The position numbers were made by a program, and so were the translations under genes. A stretch of 64,000 bases of DNA from Halogranum amylolyticum (GTDB taxonomy: Archaea > Halobacteriota > Halobacteria > Halobacteriales > Haloferacaceae): contig NZ_FODV01000003.1 in the NCBI RefSeq assembly GCF_900110465.1, positions 1 to 64,000 of the forward strand. The letters run 5' to 3'. The notes beneath the pieces were generated by a model, which ran no database searches, was not told the origin of the DNA, and was given only the letters and a program-made list of their open reading frames with translations. Shown here in pieces: positions 53,355 to 61,937 of this stretch. The first letter of the stretch is position 1, and each line of letters begins with the position of its first letter.

Positions 53355-53693
53355 CACATCGTATCTTTATGGGACGAAGACAGGATAGTCTAGTCGAGCA
53401 CTCATTCGGTTTTACAGGACTTTCAGGTACCCCCTCTCGAAGTACACAGAAATTCTACGCTGGACAATGCGAATCCATATTCAAGCAATCAAGTCCTGAA
53501 AATGTATATTGACCAAATCACCAGACAATGGGCGGATTCGGGTTCCGAACTGCGAACTCTCTATCTCACGCAGGTCTCTCTGTGGATGTTGGTATACACC
53601 ATGAACAGTCAGGGACATGGTTTATCTCTGTGTTCCACAGTTATCTTCCCCAGGAACGTAGTGTCACACGTTCCCATTCCCCCTATCATTCCC
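53355..53693. other. Intergenic region after the integrase
   Basis: I see no convincing gene in these 339 bp. In-frame upstream extensions of the next gene (to 53502) have no family features. It may hold the promoter of the zinc-finger cluster. Confidence 0.4.
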
Positions 53694-53846
53694 ATGTCAA
53701 GCAAGCAGTCGTCTCTCGGTAGCTGTCCGGATTGTAAGTGTTCCCTGCCATCATCATCCCTCCTAATCGAGTATGAGAAAGCTGATGGCAGTATTGGCAA
53801 GTTTGCTGACTGTTCCCACTGTGATAAGGTTGTCCGGCCCCAATGA
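53694..53846 (+). CDS. Small zinc-finger protein (50 aa), island cluster gene 1
   Basis: This 50-aa protein contains SCPDCKC (residues 10-16) and DCSHC (39-43), so two CxxC knuckles about 25 residues apart can form one zinc site. It starts MSSKQSSLGS. The longer frame upstream to 53502 has no such features and probably does not belong. First of four consecutive zinc-finger genes on the plus strand inside the inner tRNA-Ala element; 42 bp separate it from the next. Function unknown. Confidence 0.65.
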   Translation: MSSKQSSLGSCPDCKCSLPSSSLLIEYEKADGSIGKFADCSHCDKVVRPQ

Positions 53847-53888
53847 CCGGGTCCTTCTCGAAGTCCAGAATAGTTCTAGTTTTGTGTG

Positions 53889-54098
53889 ATGCCACCCTTT
53901 ATCACCTGTGAATATTACTCTGTGAACCCGGCGATGGAATCCAGAAACTGCGGTAATATGTCAGAATATCATCTTTCAAAGTACCCTCTTTGTGGGCATG
54001 ACTGTGGACATGAGGCGAATCTCCGCGAACACATCATGGTTGGTCATCGGAAGAGCGCAGTGGTCAACAAATTAATTTCTATCCTCCAAGACAATTAG
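53889..54098 (+). CDS. C2H2-like small zinc-finger protein, island cluster gene 2
   Basis: The 69-aa frame from the ATG at 53889 contains LCGHDCGHEANLREHIMVGH near its middle, which fits a C-x3-C ... H-x4-H zinc finger. An additional Cys pair occurs upstream (TCEYY, NCGN). A shorter start at ATG 53958 (MSEYHLSKYP) would keep only the finger and is equally possible. Sandwiched between genes 1 and 3 with 42 and 5 bp gaps, suggesting one transcript. Resembles small DNA-binding proteins of archaeal viruses and plasmids; that link is inferred. Confidence 0.6.
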   Translation: MPPFITCEYYSVNPAMESRNCGNMSEYHLSKYPLCGHDCGHEANLREHIMVGHRKSAVVNKLISILQDN

Positions 54099-54103
54099 AT
54101 TAT

Positions 54104-54313
54104 ATGATGTATGATGCACTAGGAAATATGCCTACTGAGGAGAATAAGGAGAATGACAAGGATGTCACGCCACCACAAGATGGAGATGGGAACTACATTT
54201 GTGGGAGAAAGTGCGAGGATGGGAGCATCTGTAAACGAACCATCCGTGTTGCGTGGATGCCCTGTTATGACCACTTTGGCCAACCCGTGAAGACGGCTGA
54301 TGAGGATGAGTAA
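54104..54313 (+). CDS. Small Cys-rich protein, island cluster gene 3
   Basis: This 69-aa protein has an acidic N-terminal 25 residues, then YICGRKCEDGSICKRTIRV and WMPCYDHFG, giving the pattern C-x3-C-x5-C ... C-x2-H. This resembles small DUF5763-type zinc domains (C-x(n)-G-x2-CKR ... C-x2-H). The internal Met at codon 9 is an alternative start. Five bp after gene 2. Function unknown. Confidence 0.6.
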   Translation: MMYDALGNMPTEENKENDKDVTPPQDGDGNYICGRKCEDGSICKRTIRVAWMPCYDHFGQPVKTADEDE

Positions 54314-54364
54314 GATGCCTGACCTTCAGCACATAACTGTGATCAAGTATCTACGGTACCAACT

Positions 54365-54514
54365 GTGCCTCAGAAGTGTCTAAATTGTGGTGTTCCTTCT
54401 TGTCAAGAACGGCTGCTTCGATTTTCGGGTGAGGACCGAATCGTAATGCATCTCTGTGAGAAGTGTTTTCGGGCCTATCTCACGCTGTCTTGGGTAGAGA
54501 GTGTGGAGAGATAG
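54365..54514 (+). CDS. Small zinc-finger protein (49 aa), island cluster gene 4
   Basis: From a GTG at 54365 the frame encodes 49 aa beginning VPQKCLNCGVPSC and carrying HLCEKCFRAYL near residues 32-42, two CxxC pairs of the CPxCG type. The frame is closed upstream by a stop at 54320, so the start must be near; GTG is the best candidate. It follows gene 3 by 51 bp. Conservation of the paired CxxC pattern in an AT-rich island argues that it is real, but the start is uncertain. Confidence 0.5.
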   Translation: MPQKCLNCGVPSCQERLLRFSGEDRIVMHLCEKCFRAYLTLSWVESVER

Positions 54515-55201
54515 TCGACATTCCAGAAACATCTACACTCTCTGAAGACAATATACGCCCTGATTTACAATGTGCAGGATTCTCTTGCGTGGCGTTACTA
54601 CTTCCTTTGGGGCGTGCGAGGCAGGTCCACTCTGTGCCTCAAGGACTCTGCGTCACACGTCCCGACTCTGTCAACCACTCCTTCATGTGAGATATCCAGA
54701 TGGACCAAAGCCACAGAAAGGCCACAGTGGGCCTTCTTCCTTCAAACGTACCATAGGTAAGGAAATCATTCGGACACATCTCCAACGGCTAGCACGGCCA
54801 TGTGGTGGATTCTGATGACCTCTCAGCAGGTACCCTGTCTCTTGAACCCAGAATCTACCCATATCCCTTCAAAATCCTCCTTCATAGGTATTGATAGGAA
54901 GATTTCGGGCATGATGGCTGGAACACCCACTGTGACTGTCACACTGATGTTGGTCAATGTTCTCCCCACTTCCCTCTATGATTCTGCACAACAAGAGGTA
55001 TGAGTAGGCCAACAGGTGTCACAACGCCTATTGCGTATGATTTCATCTCTCCAGCTGTCTAACGCGGGTAGAGTGGAAGCCGAATTGAGGCACAGTCCAA
55101 GCCGGACACGAGTGGACTCAAGCTACTGAGACCCAGCAAATGGCGGCACGGTTTGCCTGCTGTTGGGTGCTGTAGTACGATTGTGAAGAAAGCGGGAAGG
55201 A
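54515..55201. other. Right part of the inner element, no supportable gene
   Basis: Several open frames of 60-80 codons exist (for example from 54570 and 54800), but none shows family features, a promoter or consistent codon use. The sequence may be a decayed gene or non-coding DNA next to attR. Confidence 0.45.
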
Positions 55202-55234
55202 AATGGACTCGCCGGGATTTGAACCCGGGGCCTC
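55202..55234 (-). repeat. attR: 3' end of the intact tRNA-Ala gene
   Basis: 33 bp identical to 52278-52310. It covers the discriminator, 3' acceptor strand, T arm and variable region of the tRNA, so integration regenerated a complete tRNA gene. Confidence 0.9.
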
Positions 55235-55274
55235 TTCCTTGCGAAGGAAGCGATCTGCCACTGATCTACGAGCC
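55203..55274 (-). tRNA. tRNA-Ala (anticodon CGC)
   Basis: Complete 72-nt cloverleaf on the minus strand: acceptor GGGCTCG with CGAGTCC and discriminator A, D arm GATC...GATC, anticodon stem CTTCC/GGAAG with loop TTCGCAA (anticodon CGC), T arm CCGGG-TTCAAAT-CCCGG. CCA is not encoded. It lies downstream of rps10 in the same direction and is the attachment site for the adjacent elements. Confidence 0.97.
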
Positions 55275-55388
55275 CGCGTCAGGACGATGCCTGCGTGCGT
55301 ACTTAGTGTCTTCTGTTTCTGTTCGTCCTCTCTCGAAAGAGAGAGCGGAACTGCGGCGGCGCAAACGCCTTAGCGCCGGTCCCGTGCG

Positions 55389-55697
55389 TCAGTCTTCGAG
55401 AACGATCTCGATGCTGACGTCGTTGGGCACCTGGATGCGCATGAGCTGGCGCAGTGCGCGTTCGTCGGCGTCGATGTCGATGAGACGCTTGTGGACGCGC
55501 ATCTCCCAGTGCTCCCAGGTCGCGGTCCCCTCGCCGTCGGGGGACTTCCGGGCGGGCACCTCGAGCGTCTTCGTCGGCAGCGGAATCGGGCCACTGAGGG
55601 CGACGCCCGTCTTGTCCGCGATCTCGCGGACGTCGTCGCAGATGTCGTCGAGGTCCTCCGGGCTGGTCCCGGCGAGCCGAACGCGAGCCTGCTGCAT
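55389..55697 (-). CDS. rps10: 30S ribosomal protein S10
   Basis: This 102-aa protein is archaeal S10 (S20e). It opens [20 protein letters not shown], has the conserved [20 protein letters not shown] loop and the [14 protein letters not shown] segment, and ends in [10 protein letters not shown]. Its ATG overlaps the tuf stop by one base, a usual archaeal arrangement (tuf then rps10). tRNA-Ala follows 114 bp downstream. Confidence 0.98.
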   Translation of the reverse strand: MQQARVRLAGTSPEDLDDICDDVREIADKTGVALSGPIPLPTKTLEVPARKSPDGEGTATWEHWEMRVHKRLIDIDADERALRQLMRIQVPNDVSIEIVLED

Positions 55698-56965
55698 TAT
55701 CGCTCGTTGACTTCGAGGACCTTCCCGGCCGCGATGGTCTGACCCATGTCACGGACAGCGAAGGAACCGAGTTCCGGAATCTCACCCGACGGCTCGATGC
55801 TGAGCGGCTTCTGCGGTCGGACCGTCACGACGGCGGCGTCGCCGGACTTGATGAAGTCCGGGTTCTCCTCGGCGACCTCGCCCGACTTGGGGTCGAGCTT
55901 CTGGTCGATCGCCTCGATGGTACACGCGACCTGCGCCGTGTGGGCGTGGAAGACCGGCGTGTAGCCTGCCGTGATGACAGACGGGTGCTGCATGACGACG
56001 AGCTGCGCCTTGAACGTCTCGGCGACCTTCGGCGGGTCGTCGGCCGGGCCACAGACGTCGCCGCGGCGGATGTCGTCCTTGCCGATGCCGCGGACGTTGA
56101 ACCCGACGTTGTCACCGGGCTCTGCGCGCGGCACTTCCTCGTGGTGCATCTCGACGGTCTTCACTTCGCCGCCGACGTCCGACGGCTGGAAGGAGACGTT
56201 CGCGCCCGTCTCGAGGATACCGGTCTCGACGCGGCCGACCGGCACCGTCCCGATACCGGAGATGGTGTAGACGTCCTGGATGGGGAGACGCAGCGGCGCG
56301 TCCGTCGGCGGCTCGACCTCGGGGAGGTCGTTGAGCGCCTCGACCAGGTGCGGACCGTCGTACCAGGAGGTGTTGTCCGACTTCTCTGCGATGTTGTCAC
56401 CCTCGAACGCGGAGATCGGGATGAACGTCGCGTCGTCCGCGTTGAAACGGACCTGCTTGAGGAGGTTCTGGACCTGCTCCTTGACCTCCTTGTACTTGTC
56501 CTCGCTGTAGTCGACGACGTCCATCTTGTTCACGCCGATGATGAGCTCGTTGATACCCAGCGTGCGGGCCAGGAACACGTGCTCGCGGGTCTGCGGCGCG
56601 ACACCGTCGTCGGCGGCGACGACGAGGACGGCGTTGTCTGCCTGGGAGGCACCCGTGATCATGTTCTTCACGAAGTCACGGTGGCCCGGGCAGTCGACGA
56701 TGGTGAAGTAGTACTCGTCCGTGTCGAACTCCTGGTGGGCGATGTCGATGGTGACACCACGCTCGCGCTCTTCGGCGAGGTTGTCCATGACGTAGGCGAA
56801 CTCGAAGCCGCCCTTGCCCTTCTCTTCTGCTTCCTCGCGGTGCTGCTCGATGACGTGCTCGGGGACGGATCCTGTCTCGAACAGGAGTCGGCCCACGAGC
56901 GTACTCTTACCGTGGTCAACGTGGCCGATGATGGCCAGGTTCTGGTGGGGTTTGTCTTCGCTCAT
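55697..56965 (-). CDS. tuf: Elongation factor EF-1 alpha
   Basis: This 422-aa GTPase delivers aminoacyl-tRNA to the ribosome. G motifs: GHVDHGKST (G1), RGVTIDIAH (switch I), [12 protein letters not shown] (G3) and GVNKMDVVD (G4). Domains 2 and 3 follow with the conserved GVNFNVRGI-like [18 protein letters not shown] start at the ATG at 56965 ([13 protein letters not shown]) rather than the in-frame GTG four codons upstream. rps10 is coupled by a one-base overlap. Confidence 0.98.
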   Translation of the reverse strand: MSEDKPHQNLAIIGHVDHGKSTLVGRLLFETGSVPEHVIEQHREEAEEKGKGGFEFAYVMDNLAEERERGVTIDIAHQEFDTDEYYFTIVDCPGHRDFVKNMITGASQADNAVLVVAADDGVAPQTREHVFLARTLGINELIIGVNKMDVVDYSEDKYKEVKEQVQNLLKQVRFNADDATFIPISAFEGDNIAEKSDNTSWYDGPHLVEALNDLPEVEPPTDAPLRLPIQDVYTISGIGTVPVGRVETGILETGANVSFQPSDVGGEVKTVEMHHEEVPRAEPGDNVGFNVRGIGKDDIRRGDVCGPADDPPKVAETFKAQLVVMQHPSVITAGYTPVFHAHTAQVACTIEAIDQKLDPKSGEVAEENPDFIKSGDAAVVTVRPQKPLSIEPSGEIPELGSFAVRDMGQTIAAGKVLEVNER

Positions 56966-57017
56966 GGTTGAGTTCACGCGCTAAGGCGCTTCGTGGGGCT
57001 TCTTTCGGAGGATTCCC

Positions 57018-57025
57018 CTAAAACC
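57018..57025 (-). promoter_or_regulatory. TATA-like element of tuf
   Basis: Minus-strand ggttttag, with cgaaat just upstream as a possible BRE, lies about 57 bp before the tuf ATG and implies a leader of roughly 28 nt. Confidence 0.4.
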
Positions 57026-57258
57026 ATTTCGATACGCTGGCCGAGATACCCCGACGCCGTCGTGCGGTTATTGGAATTATGTGCCATGTGGTGAACCGAC
57101 ATACCGGGTCGAGCAGCGGGTGACGCTCGGGCGATGAACTCCCCGTCCGACGAAGTAACCAGGTGACGGGAGCGGTGTCCCGCCTCCGGTCGTCGACCGC
57201 GCGGCGACGCCGTCTCGCGCGCGACGAAAAACCCGGAACAGAGTCGACCGGCCAGCCG

Positions 57259-57846
57259 TCACCGATACCCGTCGAGCATGCTCTCGACGTACTTCGCCAC
57301 GACGTCGACCTCCAGATGGACCGGGTCGCCCAGTGCCTTCGTCGAGAGCGCGGTCAGTTCGTAGGTCGTCGGGATGATGGCGACGGTGAACCGGTCGTCG
57401 CGTTTCTCGGCGACCGTGAGGCTGATGCCGTCGACCGTCACCGACCCCTTGTTTACGACGTACTGTGCGACCGCCTCGGGGAGCGTGAACTCGAAGAACC
57501 AGTCTTCGCCGACCTGCTCGATCGCCGTGACCTCGGCGGTCGTGTCGACGTGGCCCTGGACGATGTGGCCGTCGAACCGACCGTCCGCACGGAGCGCGCG
57601 TTCGAGGTTGACCGTGTCGCCGACGTCGACGGTGCCGAGGTAGGTCTTCTCGACGGTCTCGCTCGCGAGAAACACCTCGAACCAGTCGTCGCCGTACTCC
57701 TCGACCGTGAGACAGACGCCGCTCACGCTGACCGACTGGCCGTGGTGGAGGTCGTCGAACGTCGTCCGGATCCGGAGGCGACGGCCGCCGTCGGCGTCGG
57801 TGACGCCGACGACTGCGCCCGTCTCTTCGACGATACCGGTGAACAT
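57259..57846 (-). CDS. ribE: Riboflavin synthase (bacterial-type alpha chain)
   Basis: This 195-aa enzyme has the two tandem lumazine-binding barrels typical of riboflavin synthase. It begins MFTGIVEETGAVVGV, includes VSVSGVCLTVEE in barrel one, GHIVQGHVDTTAEV at the junction and NKGSVTVDGISLTVAE in barrel two. It dismutates 6,7-dimethyl-8-ribityllumazine. Haloarchaea use this bacterial-type enzyme rather than the methanogen RibC. It is a single gene, divergent from the DUF502 gene. Confidence 0.96.
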   Translation of the reverse strand: MFTGIVEETGAVVGVTDADGGRRLRIRTTFDDLHHGQSVSVSGVCLTVEEYGDDWFEVFLASETVEKTYLGTVDVGDTVNLERALRADGRFDGHIVQGHVDTTAEVTAIEQVGEDWFFEFTLPEAVAQYVVNKGSVTVDGISLTVAEKRDDRFTVAIIPTTYELTALSTKALGDPVHLEVDVVAKYVESMLDGYR

Positions 57847-57939
57847 ACTCGCTCTTGCAGTCGTCCCCTCGAAAGTGTTGTGTCTCTCGGTTCTGGGACG
57901 TCATGCGGTTTTTTGTCACACTCCGCCGCAGCAAAGGCC

Positions 57940-58581
57940 ATGAGCTTCGTGGGTCGCGCTCGCAACAGTTTCGTCGCCGGGCTGATACTCGTCACACCGC
58001 TGGCGGTCACTATCTTTGTCCTCCAGTTCGTCTTCGTCCGACTCACCGGGATACTCGACCCAGTGGTCGGCGCGACACGACTGACCAACTACACGGCTAA
58101 CATCGAGATCGTCGCCCAACTGCTCGCGGCAGTACTCATCGCGGTCGTCATCACGCTCCTCGGGTTTCTCGCCTCCTGGAGCCTCGGCCAGCGACTGTTC
58201 GGCGGGTTCGAGCGCGCCGTCGGCCTCGTCCCCGTCGTTCGGACGGTCTACTTCGGCGTCCGGCAGGTCTCGGAGTCGCTGACGAAGCGCGACGACCGCT
58301 TCGAGCGCGTCGTCCTCGTCGAGTACCCCCGGAAGGGAGTCTACCGACTCGGCTTCGTCACGAGCGACAGTCCGTCGGCGTTCGACGCCGTGACGGGTGA
58401 AGACACCGTCGCCGTCTTCCTCCCGCACAGCCCGAACCCGACGGCCGGCGCGCTGGTGATGGTCGCCCCCAACCAGCTGTACGAGGTCGACATGTCCGTC
58501 AGCCGCGGCCTCCGACTCGTTGTCACGACGGGGCTGACCGTCGACGAGGAGGAACTCCCGACCGGAGTGGTCAGTGACTAG
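57940..58581 (+). CDS. DUF502-family membrane protein
   Basis: This 213-aa protein has two transmembrane helices near the N-terminus (FVAGLILVTPLAVTIFVLQF and VAQLLAAVLIAVVITLLGFL) with a conserved soluble part: GLVPVVRTVYFGVRQVSESL, VVLVEYPRKGVYRLGFVTSD and FLPHSPNPTAGALVMVAPNQ. These are the hallmarks of DUF502, a widespread family of unknown function. Start ATG at 57940 (MSFVGRARNSFVAG). Convergent with the transporter, with 19 bp between stops. Confidence 0.9.
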   Translation: MSFVGRARNSFVAGLILVTPLAVTIFVLQFVFVRLTGILDPVVGATRLTNYTANIEIVAQLLAAVLIAVVITLLGFLASWSLGQRLFGGFERAVGLVPVVRTVYFGVRQVSESLTKRDDRFERVVLVEYPRKGVYRLGFVTSDSPSAFDAVTGEDTVAVFLPHSPNPTAGALVMVAPNQLYEVDMSVSRGLRLVVTTGLTVDEEELPTGVVSD

Positions 58582-58600
58582 GTCGGGGTCGTCTCGACCG

Positions 58601-60469
58601 CTACGTCGCCGGCGTGAACCCCCAGAAGACCCAGATACCGACGGTCGTCACCACCGCGAGCAACAGCTGCAACGGCGCACCCACCCGCACGTAGTCCGTG
58701 AACCGATAGCCGCCCGGACTGTACACCATCAGGTTCGTCTGGTAGCCGACGGGCGTCATGAACGCCGTGCTCGCCGCGAACGTGACGGCGAGGGCGAACG
58801 CGAAGGCGTCGGCACCGATCCGGATCGCGGTGTCGACGGCGATGGGCATCAGGAGGACCACGCTCGCGACGGGCGTGACGACGTTCGCGAGGAGGCCGGT
58901 CAACAGGTAGAACAGCGCGAGCACGAGCGGTACCGGGAGCCCTTCGGCGCCGCCCACGACGGCCTGTGCGAGCACCGCCGCGCCGCCGGTCTCCTGCATG
59001 GCGTGCCCGAGCGGGATGATCCCCGCCAGAAGGAAGACGACGTTCCAGTCGACGGCGTCGTAGGCCTCGTTCGGCGACAGGACGCCCGTGACGACCATCG
59101 CCACGATGCCGCCGAGCGCCGCGATGACGATGGGGACGACGCCGAGCGCCGCCAGCGCGATGACGCCGCCGAGGATGGCGAGTGCGGGCACCGTCGTCGG
59201 ACTCAACCCCCGTTCTCGCTCCCGCAGGAGCATCTCCTCGACGAGCTCCCCGGTGACGAGGAAGTCGTCGTTCTCGGAGAGGTAGTCGGCCGTCTCCTCC
59301 GTGGTCTGCAGGAGCAGCGAGTCGCCCGCCTCGAGTTCGACCGACCCCAGCCCTTCGCGGATCAGTTCGCCGCCGGCACGGCGGACGGCCAACACCGTCG
59401 CGTCGTACCGCTCCCGCAGACGGGTGCTCCCGATCGTCTCGCCGACGATCGACGACGACCGCGGGACGACGAGCTCGACGAGCGACGTCTGCTCCGGGTT
59501 GTCGAGTTCCGCGTCGGTCACGGTCGCCCGTGGAAGGAGTCGAAGGTCGACGAGCGAGCAGAACTGCTGGATCGTCTCGGGGTTGCCGCGGACGGTGAGG
59601 ATGTCGCGCGGTTCGATAGTGCGGTCGGTCTCGGTGACGATGAAGTGCTGGTCGCCGCGGACGACGTCGAGGACGTCGAGATCGAGATCGCGGTGGGCGT
59701 CCTCGATCACTTCGGCGGCGACGGTGCCGACCAGCGGCGACCGTTGCGTCACGAGCACGCGCGCGAGGTACGGTTCGACCTCGAACCGGGCCGTCCGATC
59801 GCCCGGCGGGACGCGCGCCGGGATGAGCGCACGGCCGACCGTGAGCAGGTAGATTCCGCCGACGACGAGCACCAGAACACCGAGATGGGTGAACTCGAAC
59901 ATCGAGAAGGCGTGGAGTCCGGTCTCGGGGTTCTCCCGCCCGAGCTGGGCGACGAGGTCGCTGGCGACGAGGTTGGTCGCCGTCCCGACGAGCGTGAGCG
60001 TCCCCCCGAGCATCGACGCGTAAGACAGCGGGATGAGCAGTTTCGACGGGGAGATCCCGGCGTTGTCGGCCAGCTCGGTCACCATCGGGATGAACACCGC
60101 CACCACGGGCGTGTTGTTGACGACGCCCGCGATAGGGCCGGTGAGACCGACGACCGCCGCCAGCAGGCGGTTCTCGCTCCCGCGAGTGAGTCGTGCCACT
60201 TCGACGCCCAACCGACGGACGACGCCCGTCTCCTGGACCCCCCGCGAGAGGACGAACATCGCGATTATCGTCACCGTCGCGGGGTTCGAGAACCCGGCCA
60301 ACCCTTCCTCCGGAGAGACGCCGGTCCACGGACCGAGGACCACGAGCGCGACCACGACGCCGATGGCGGTGACGTCCGGCGGGAGTAGTTCGGAGACGAA
60401 GAGCGCGACTACGACGAGGACGAGCGCGAAGACGAGAACCGTCCCCGTAGAGAGTCCGAAGACGACCAT
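58601..60469 (-). CDS. SLC13/DASS-type transporter with two RCK_C domains
   Basis: This 622-aa membrane protein has an N-terminal set of helices with VNNTPVVAVFIPMVTELA and MLGGTLTLVGTATNLVASDL (the SNT-type substrate motif). A cytosolic middle (about residues 225-390) has two TrkA-C/RCK_C domains (RDILTVRGNPETIQQFCS, VELEAGDSLLLQTTEE), and a second membrane half has NVVTPVASVVLLMPIAVD and YQTNLMVYSPGGY. It probably takes up a carboxylate or sulfate-like anion with sodium; the RCK_C pair may gate it in response to a nucleotide. Start ATG at 60469. Confidence 0.9.
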   Translation of the reverse strand: MVVFGLSTGTVLVFALVLVVVALFVSELLPPDVTAIGVVVALVVLGPWTGVSPEEGLAGFSNPATVTIIAMFVLSRGVQETGVVRRLGVEVARLTRGSENRLLAAVVGLTGPIAGVVNNTPVVAVFIPMVTELADNAGISPSKLLIPLSYASMLGGTLTLVGTATNLVASDLVAQLGRENPETGLHAFSMFEFTHLGVLVLVVGGIYLLTVGRALIPARVPPGDRTARFEVEPYLARVLVTQRSPLVGTVAAEVIEDAHRDLDLDVLDVVRGDQHFIVTETDRTIEPRDILTVRGNPETIQQFCSLVDLRLLPRATVTDAELDNPEQTSLVELVVPRSSSIVGETIGSTRLRERYDATVLAVRRAGGELIREGLGSVELEAGDSLLLQTTEETADYLSENDDFLVTGELVEEMLLRERERGLSPTTVPALAILGGVIALAALGVVPIVIAALGGIVAMVVTGVLSPNEAYDAVDWNVVFLLAGIIPLGHAMQETGGAAVLAQAVVGGAEGLPVPLVLALFYLLTGLLANVVTPVASVVLLMPIAVDTAIRIGADAFAFALAVTFAASTAFMTPVGYQTNLMVYSPGGYRFTDYVRVGAPLQLLLAVVTTVGIWVFWGFTPAT

Positions 60470-60569
60470 GTCCTCCAGAGAGTTCCGGACGGCTTAGTGG
60501 TTCGTACGTCAGGTCGGGTGAACGCCCGGACTCGCGGGAGTTAAATCCCGAAGCCGTCTACCTCCGACG

Positions 60570-60821
60570 ATGCGAGCATCGATGGGACTCATGGATACGG
60601 TCGGGTTGGCCGCCTCACTCGTCTTCGCTCTCCCGGTCGGTATCTTCGGGATGAACCGACTCCTCGACGGTCAGACGCTCCTCGGCGGGGGACTCCTCGT
60701 CGTTGCCGCCCTGATGGTGCTGCTCCCGCAGAAGCTCACGACGCCGATGGACGTCCCCCAGAAGATCGCGGGCAAGGCCGTCGGCAAGGCGGTCAAGACG
60801 CCCGACGACGAAGAGGACTAA
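60570..60821 (+). CDS. Small two-helix membrane protein
   Basis: This 83-aa protein has two hydrophobic segments (VGLAASLVFALPVGIFGMNR and LLGGGLLVVAALMVLLPQKL) and an acidic C-terminal tail. A TATA-like gttaaat about 26 bp upstream favours the first ATG (60570) and a leaderless mRNA. Its stop overlaps the stop of the convergent M24 gene by 4 bp. I do not recognise a named family (possibly DUF7533). Confidence 0.7.
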   Translation: MRASMGLMDTVGLAASLVFALPVGIFGMNRLLDGQTLLGGGLLVVAALMVLLPQKLTTPMDVPQKIAGKAVGKAVKTPDDEED

Positions 60822-61930
60822 GGGACGAGCGACGTCGAGCAGTCGACCAGCAGTTCACACCCCTCCTCGGTGACGACCGCGAGATCCGCGAGCGCCACCG
60901 TCCCTCTCTCCTCGTCCGTCGCGCTCGGGTGGACGGCGACGACGTTGCCGACCGTCGCCTCGTCGGCGAGCGACGGCCCCTCGCGTCGCGTCAACCCGAC
61001 GCCGTAGACCCGGTCGCCCTCGGTCGCCGTCAGTCCGAACGACGACGCCTCGGCGACGGTCTCGGAGTGGACCCACCGAAGCGACTCGCCGGGGTCGAGT
61101 TCGTCGAGCGCGACGCGGCGGGCCGACTCCACGCCGACGTGCGCCCGCCGCTCCCACCCGCCGTCGCTGTCGACGACGAACGTCCGGACGAGCCTGCCGT
61201 AGTAGCCGTGCGGACCGCGCGGTGCGAGCGAGACGACCAGCGGCGTCCCCGCCGACAGTTCGACCGCCGACCGGGCGGTCGCCGTGCCGACCCGTACCCG
61301 GGTGTGGGCGACGTCGGCGACGCCCTCGCCAACGAGCGTCGCGTTCACCTGCCGGCGGAGCCGTTCGGTCGACAGCGGGGCGTCCTGCCAGTGGAGCGTC
61401 CCCTCCCGAACCGCGGCGTCTCGAAGGATCGACCGGGCGCGCTCCACTCCTCTGACTGCCGCTCGCTGGACGGCCCGCAGTCGGTCGAGTTCCCGGTCGG
61501 ACTTCACCGCCCGCGCCTCGCGGACTGCTGGCGTCGACGCGAGGTCGTACCCCGCCGACTCGAGATAGACCGCCGCGTCGTGGGGGAGCTGTCGCGGGAC
61601 GAGGACGGTCGCCCCGTCGGCCACGTCGCGGTCGGCGAGCGTGTCGACGACGCGCGTCCCCACCGGGTCGTCGGCTGCCTCGCGACGGACGTCGCCGGGG
61701 AAGTCGGCGGCGACGCGGTCGACGCTGCCGCCGGTGGCGTCGGCCGGCGCGCAGAGCGTCGCCTCGCCCCCCGCGTACACGAACCCGTAGTCGGACGTGG
61801 TCTCGGAGAGCGGAGCGAGATACCGCAGGTCGGCGTCAGCGTCGCCGACGTGGACGAACGCGTCGGCGTCCGCCGCGTCGAGCGCGTCGGCGAGGAAGCC
61901 ATAGTCGGAGATCGGCTCGTCGACGGTCAC
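60818..61930 (-). CDS. M24 (Xaa-Pro peptidase-like) protein lacking metal ligands
   Basis: This 370-aa protein has the creatinase/prolidase layout: an N-terminal domain (FVHVGDADADLRYLAPL) and a C-terminal pita-bread domain. The five canonical metal-binding positions appear substituted: SLAPRGPHGYYGRLVRTF has no Asp where DxxP...GYxxDxxRT expects two; VYGVGLTRREGP replaces HGxGLxxHExP; VAVHPSATDEERGTVALADL replaces the EPG and RxEDxV glutamates. It is therefore probably not a metallopeptidase but a pseudoenzyme, perhaps a binding or chaperone protein. It starts with a GTG at 61930, 7 bp after the helicase stop, so the two are co-transcribed. Confidence 0.8.
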   Translation of the reverse strand: MTVDEPISDYGFLADALDAADADAFVHVGDADADLRYLAPLSETTSDYGFVYAGGEATLCAPADATGGSVDRVAADFPGDVRREAADDPVGTRVVDTLADRDVADGATVLVPRQLPHDAAVYLESAGYDLASTPAVREARAVKSDRELDRLRAVQRAAVRGVERARSILRDAAVREGTLHWQDAPLSTERLRRQVNATLVGEGVADVAHTRVRVGTATARSAVELSAGTPLVVSLAPRGPHGYYGRLVRTFVVDSDGGWERRAHVGVESARRVALDELDPGESLRWVHSETVAEASSFGLTATEGDRVYGVGLTRREGPSLADEATVGNVVAVHPSATDEERGTVALADLAVVTEEGCELLVDCSTSLVP

Positions 61931-61937
61931 GGCGGCG

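Larger units (their letters stand above)
52278..55234. mobile_element. Inner integrative element in tRNA-Ala(CGC)
   Basis: Exact 33-bp repeats (52278-52310 and 55202-55234) flank an AT-richer region. It begins with a tyrosine recombinase gene next to attL and continues with four small zinc-finger genes in one direction; the last 0.7 kb has no supportable gene. No replication, partition or capsid genes are visible, so it is a minimal integrative element, a cargo cassette or the remnant of a plasmid or virus. Confidence 0.85.

Noticed and set aside
53502..53693. 64-residue N-terminal extension of the first small zinc-finger gene
   Set aside because: Composition and lack of motifs are unlike the zinc-finger part; the ATG at 53694 gives a typical compact zinc-finger protein.
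54570..55003. Three small plus-strand ORFs in the right part of the inner element
   Set aside because: They overlap in different frames without conserved motifs or start signals; a His/Cys-rich stretch near 54910-54975 is not in an open frame with a start.
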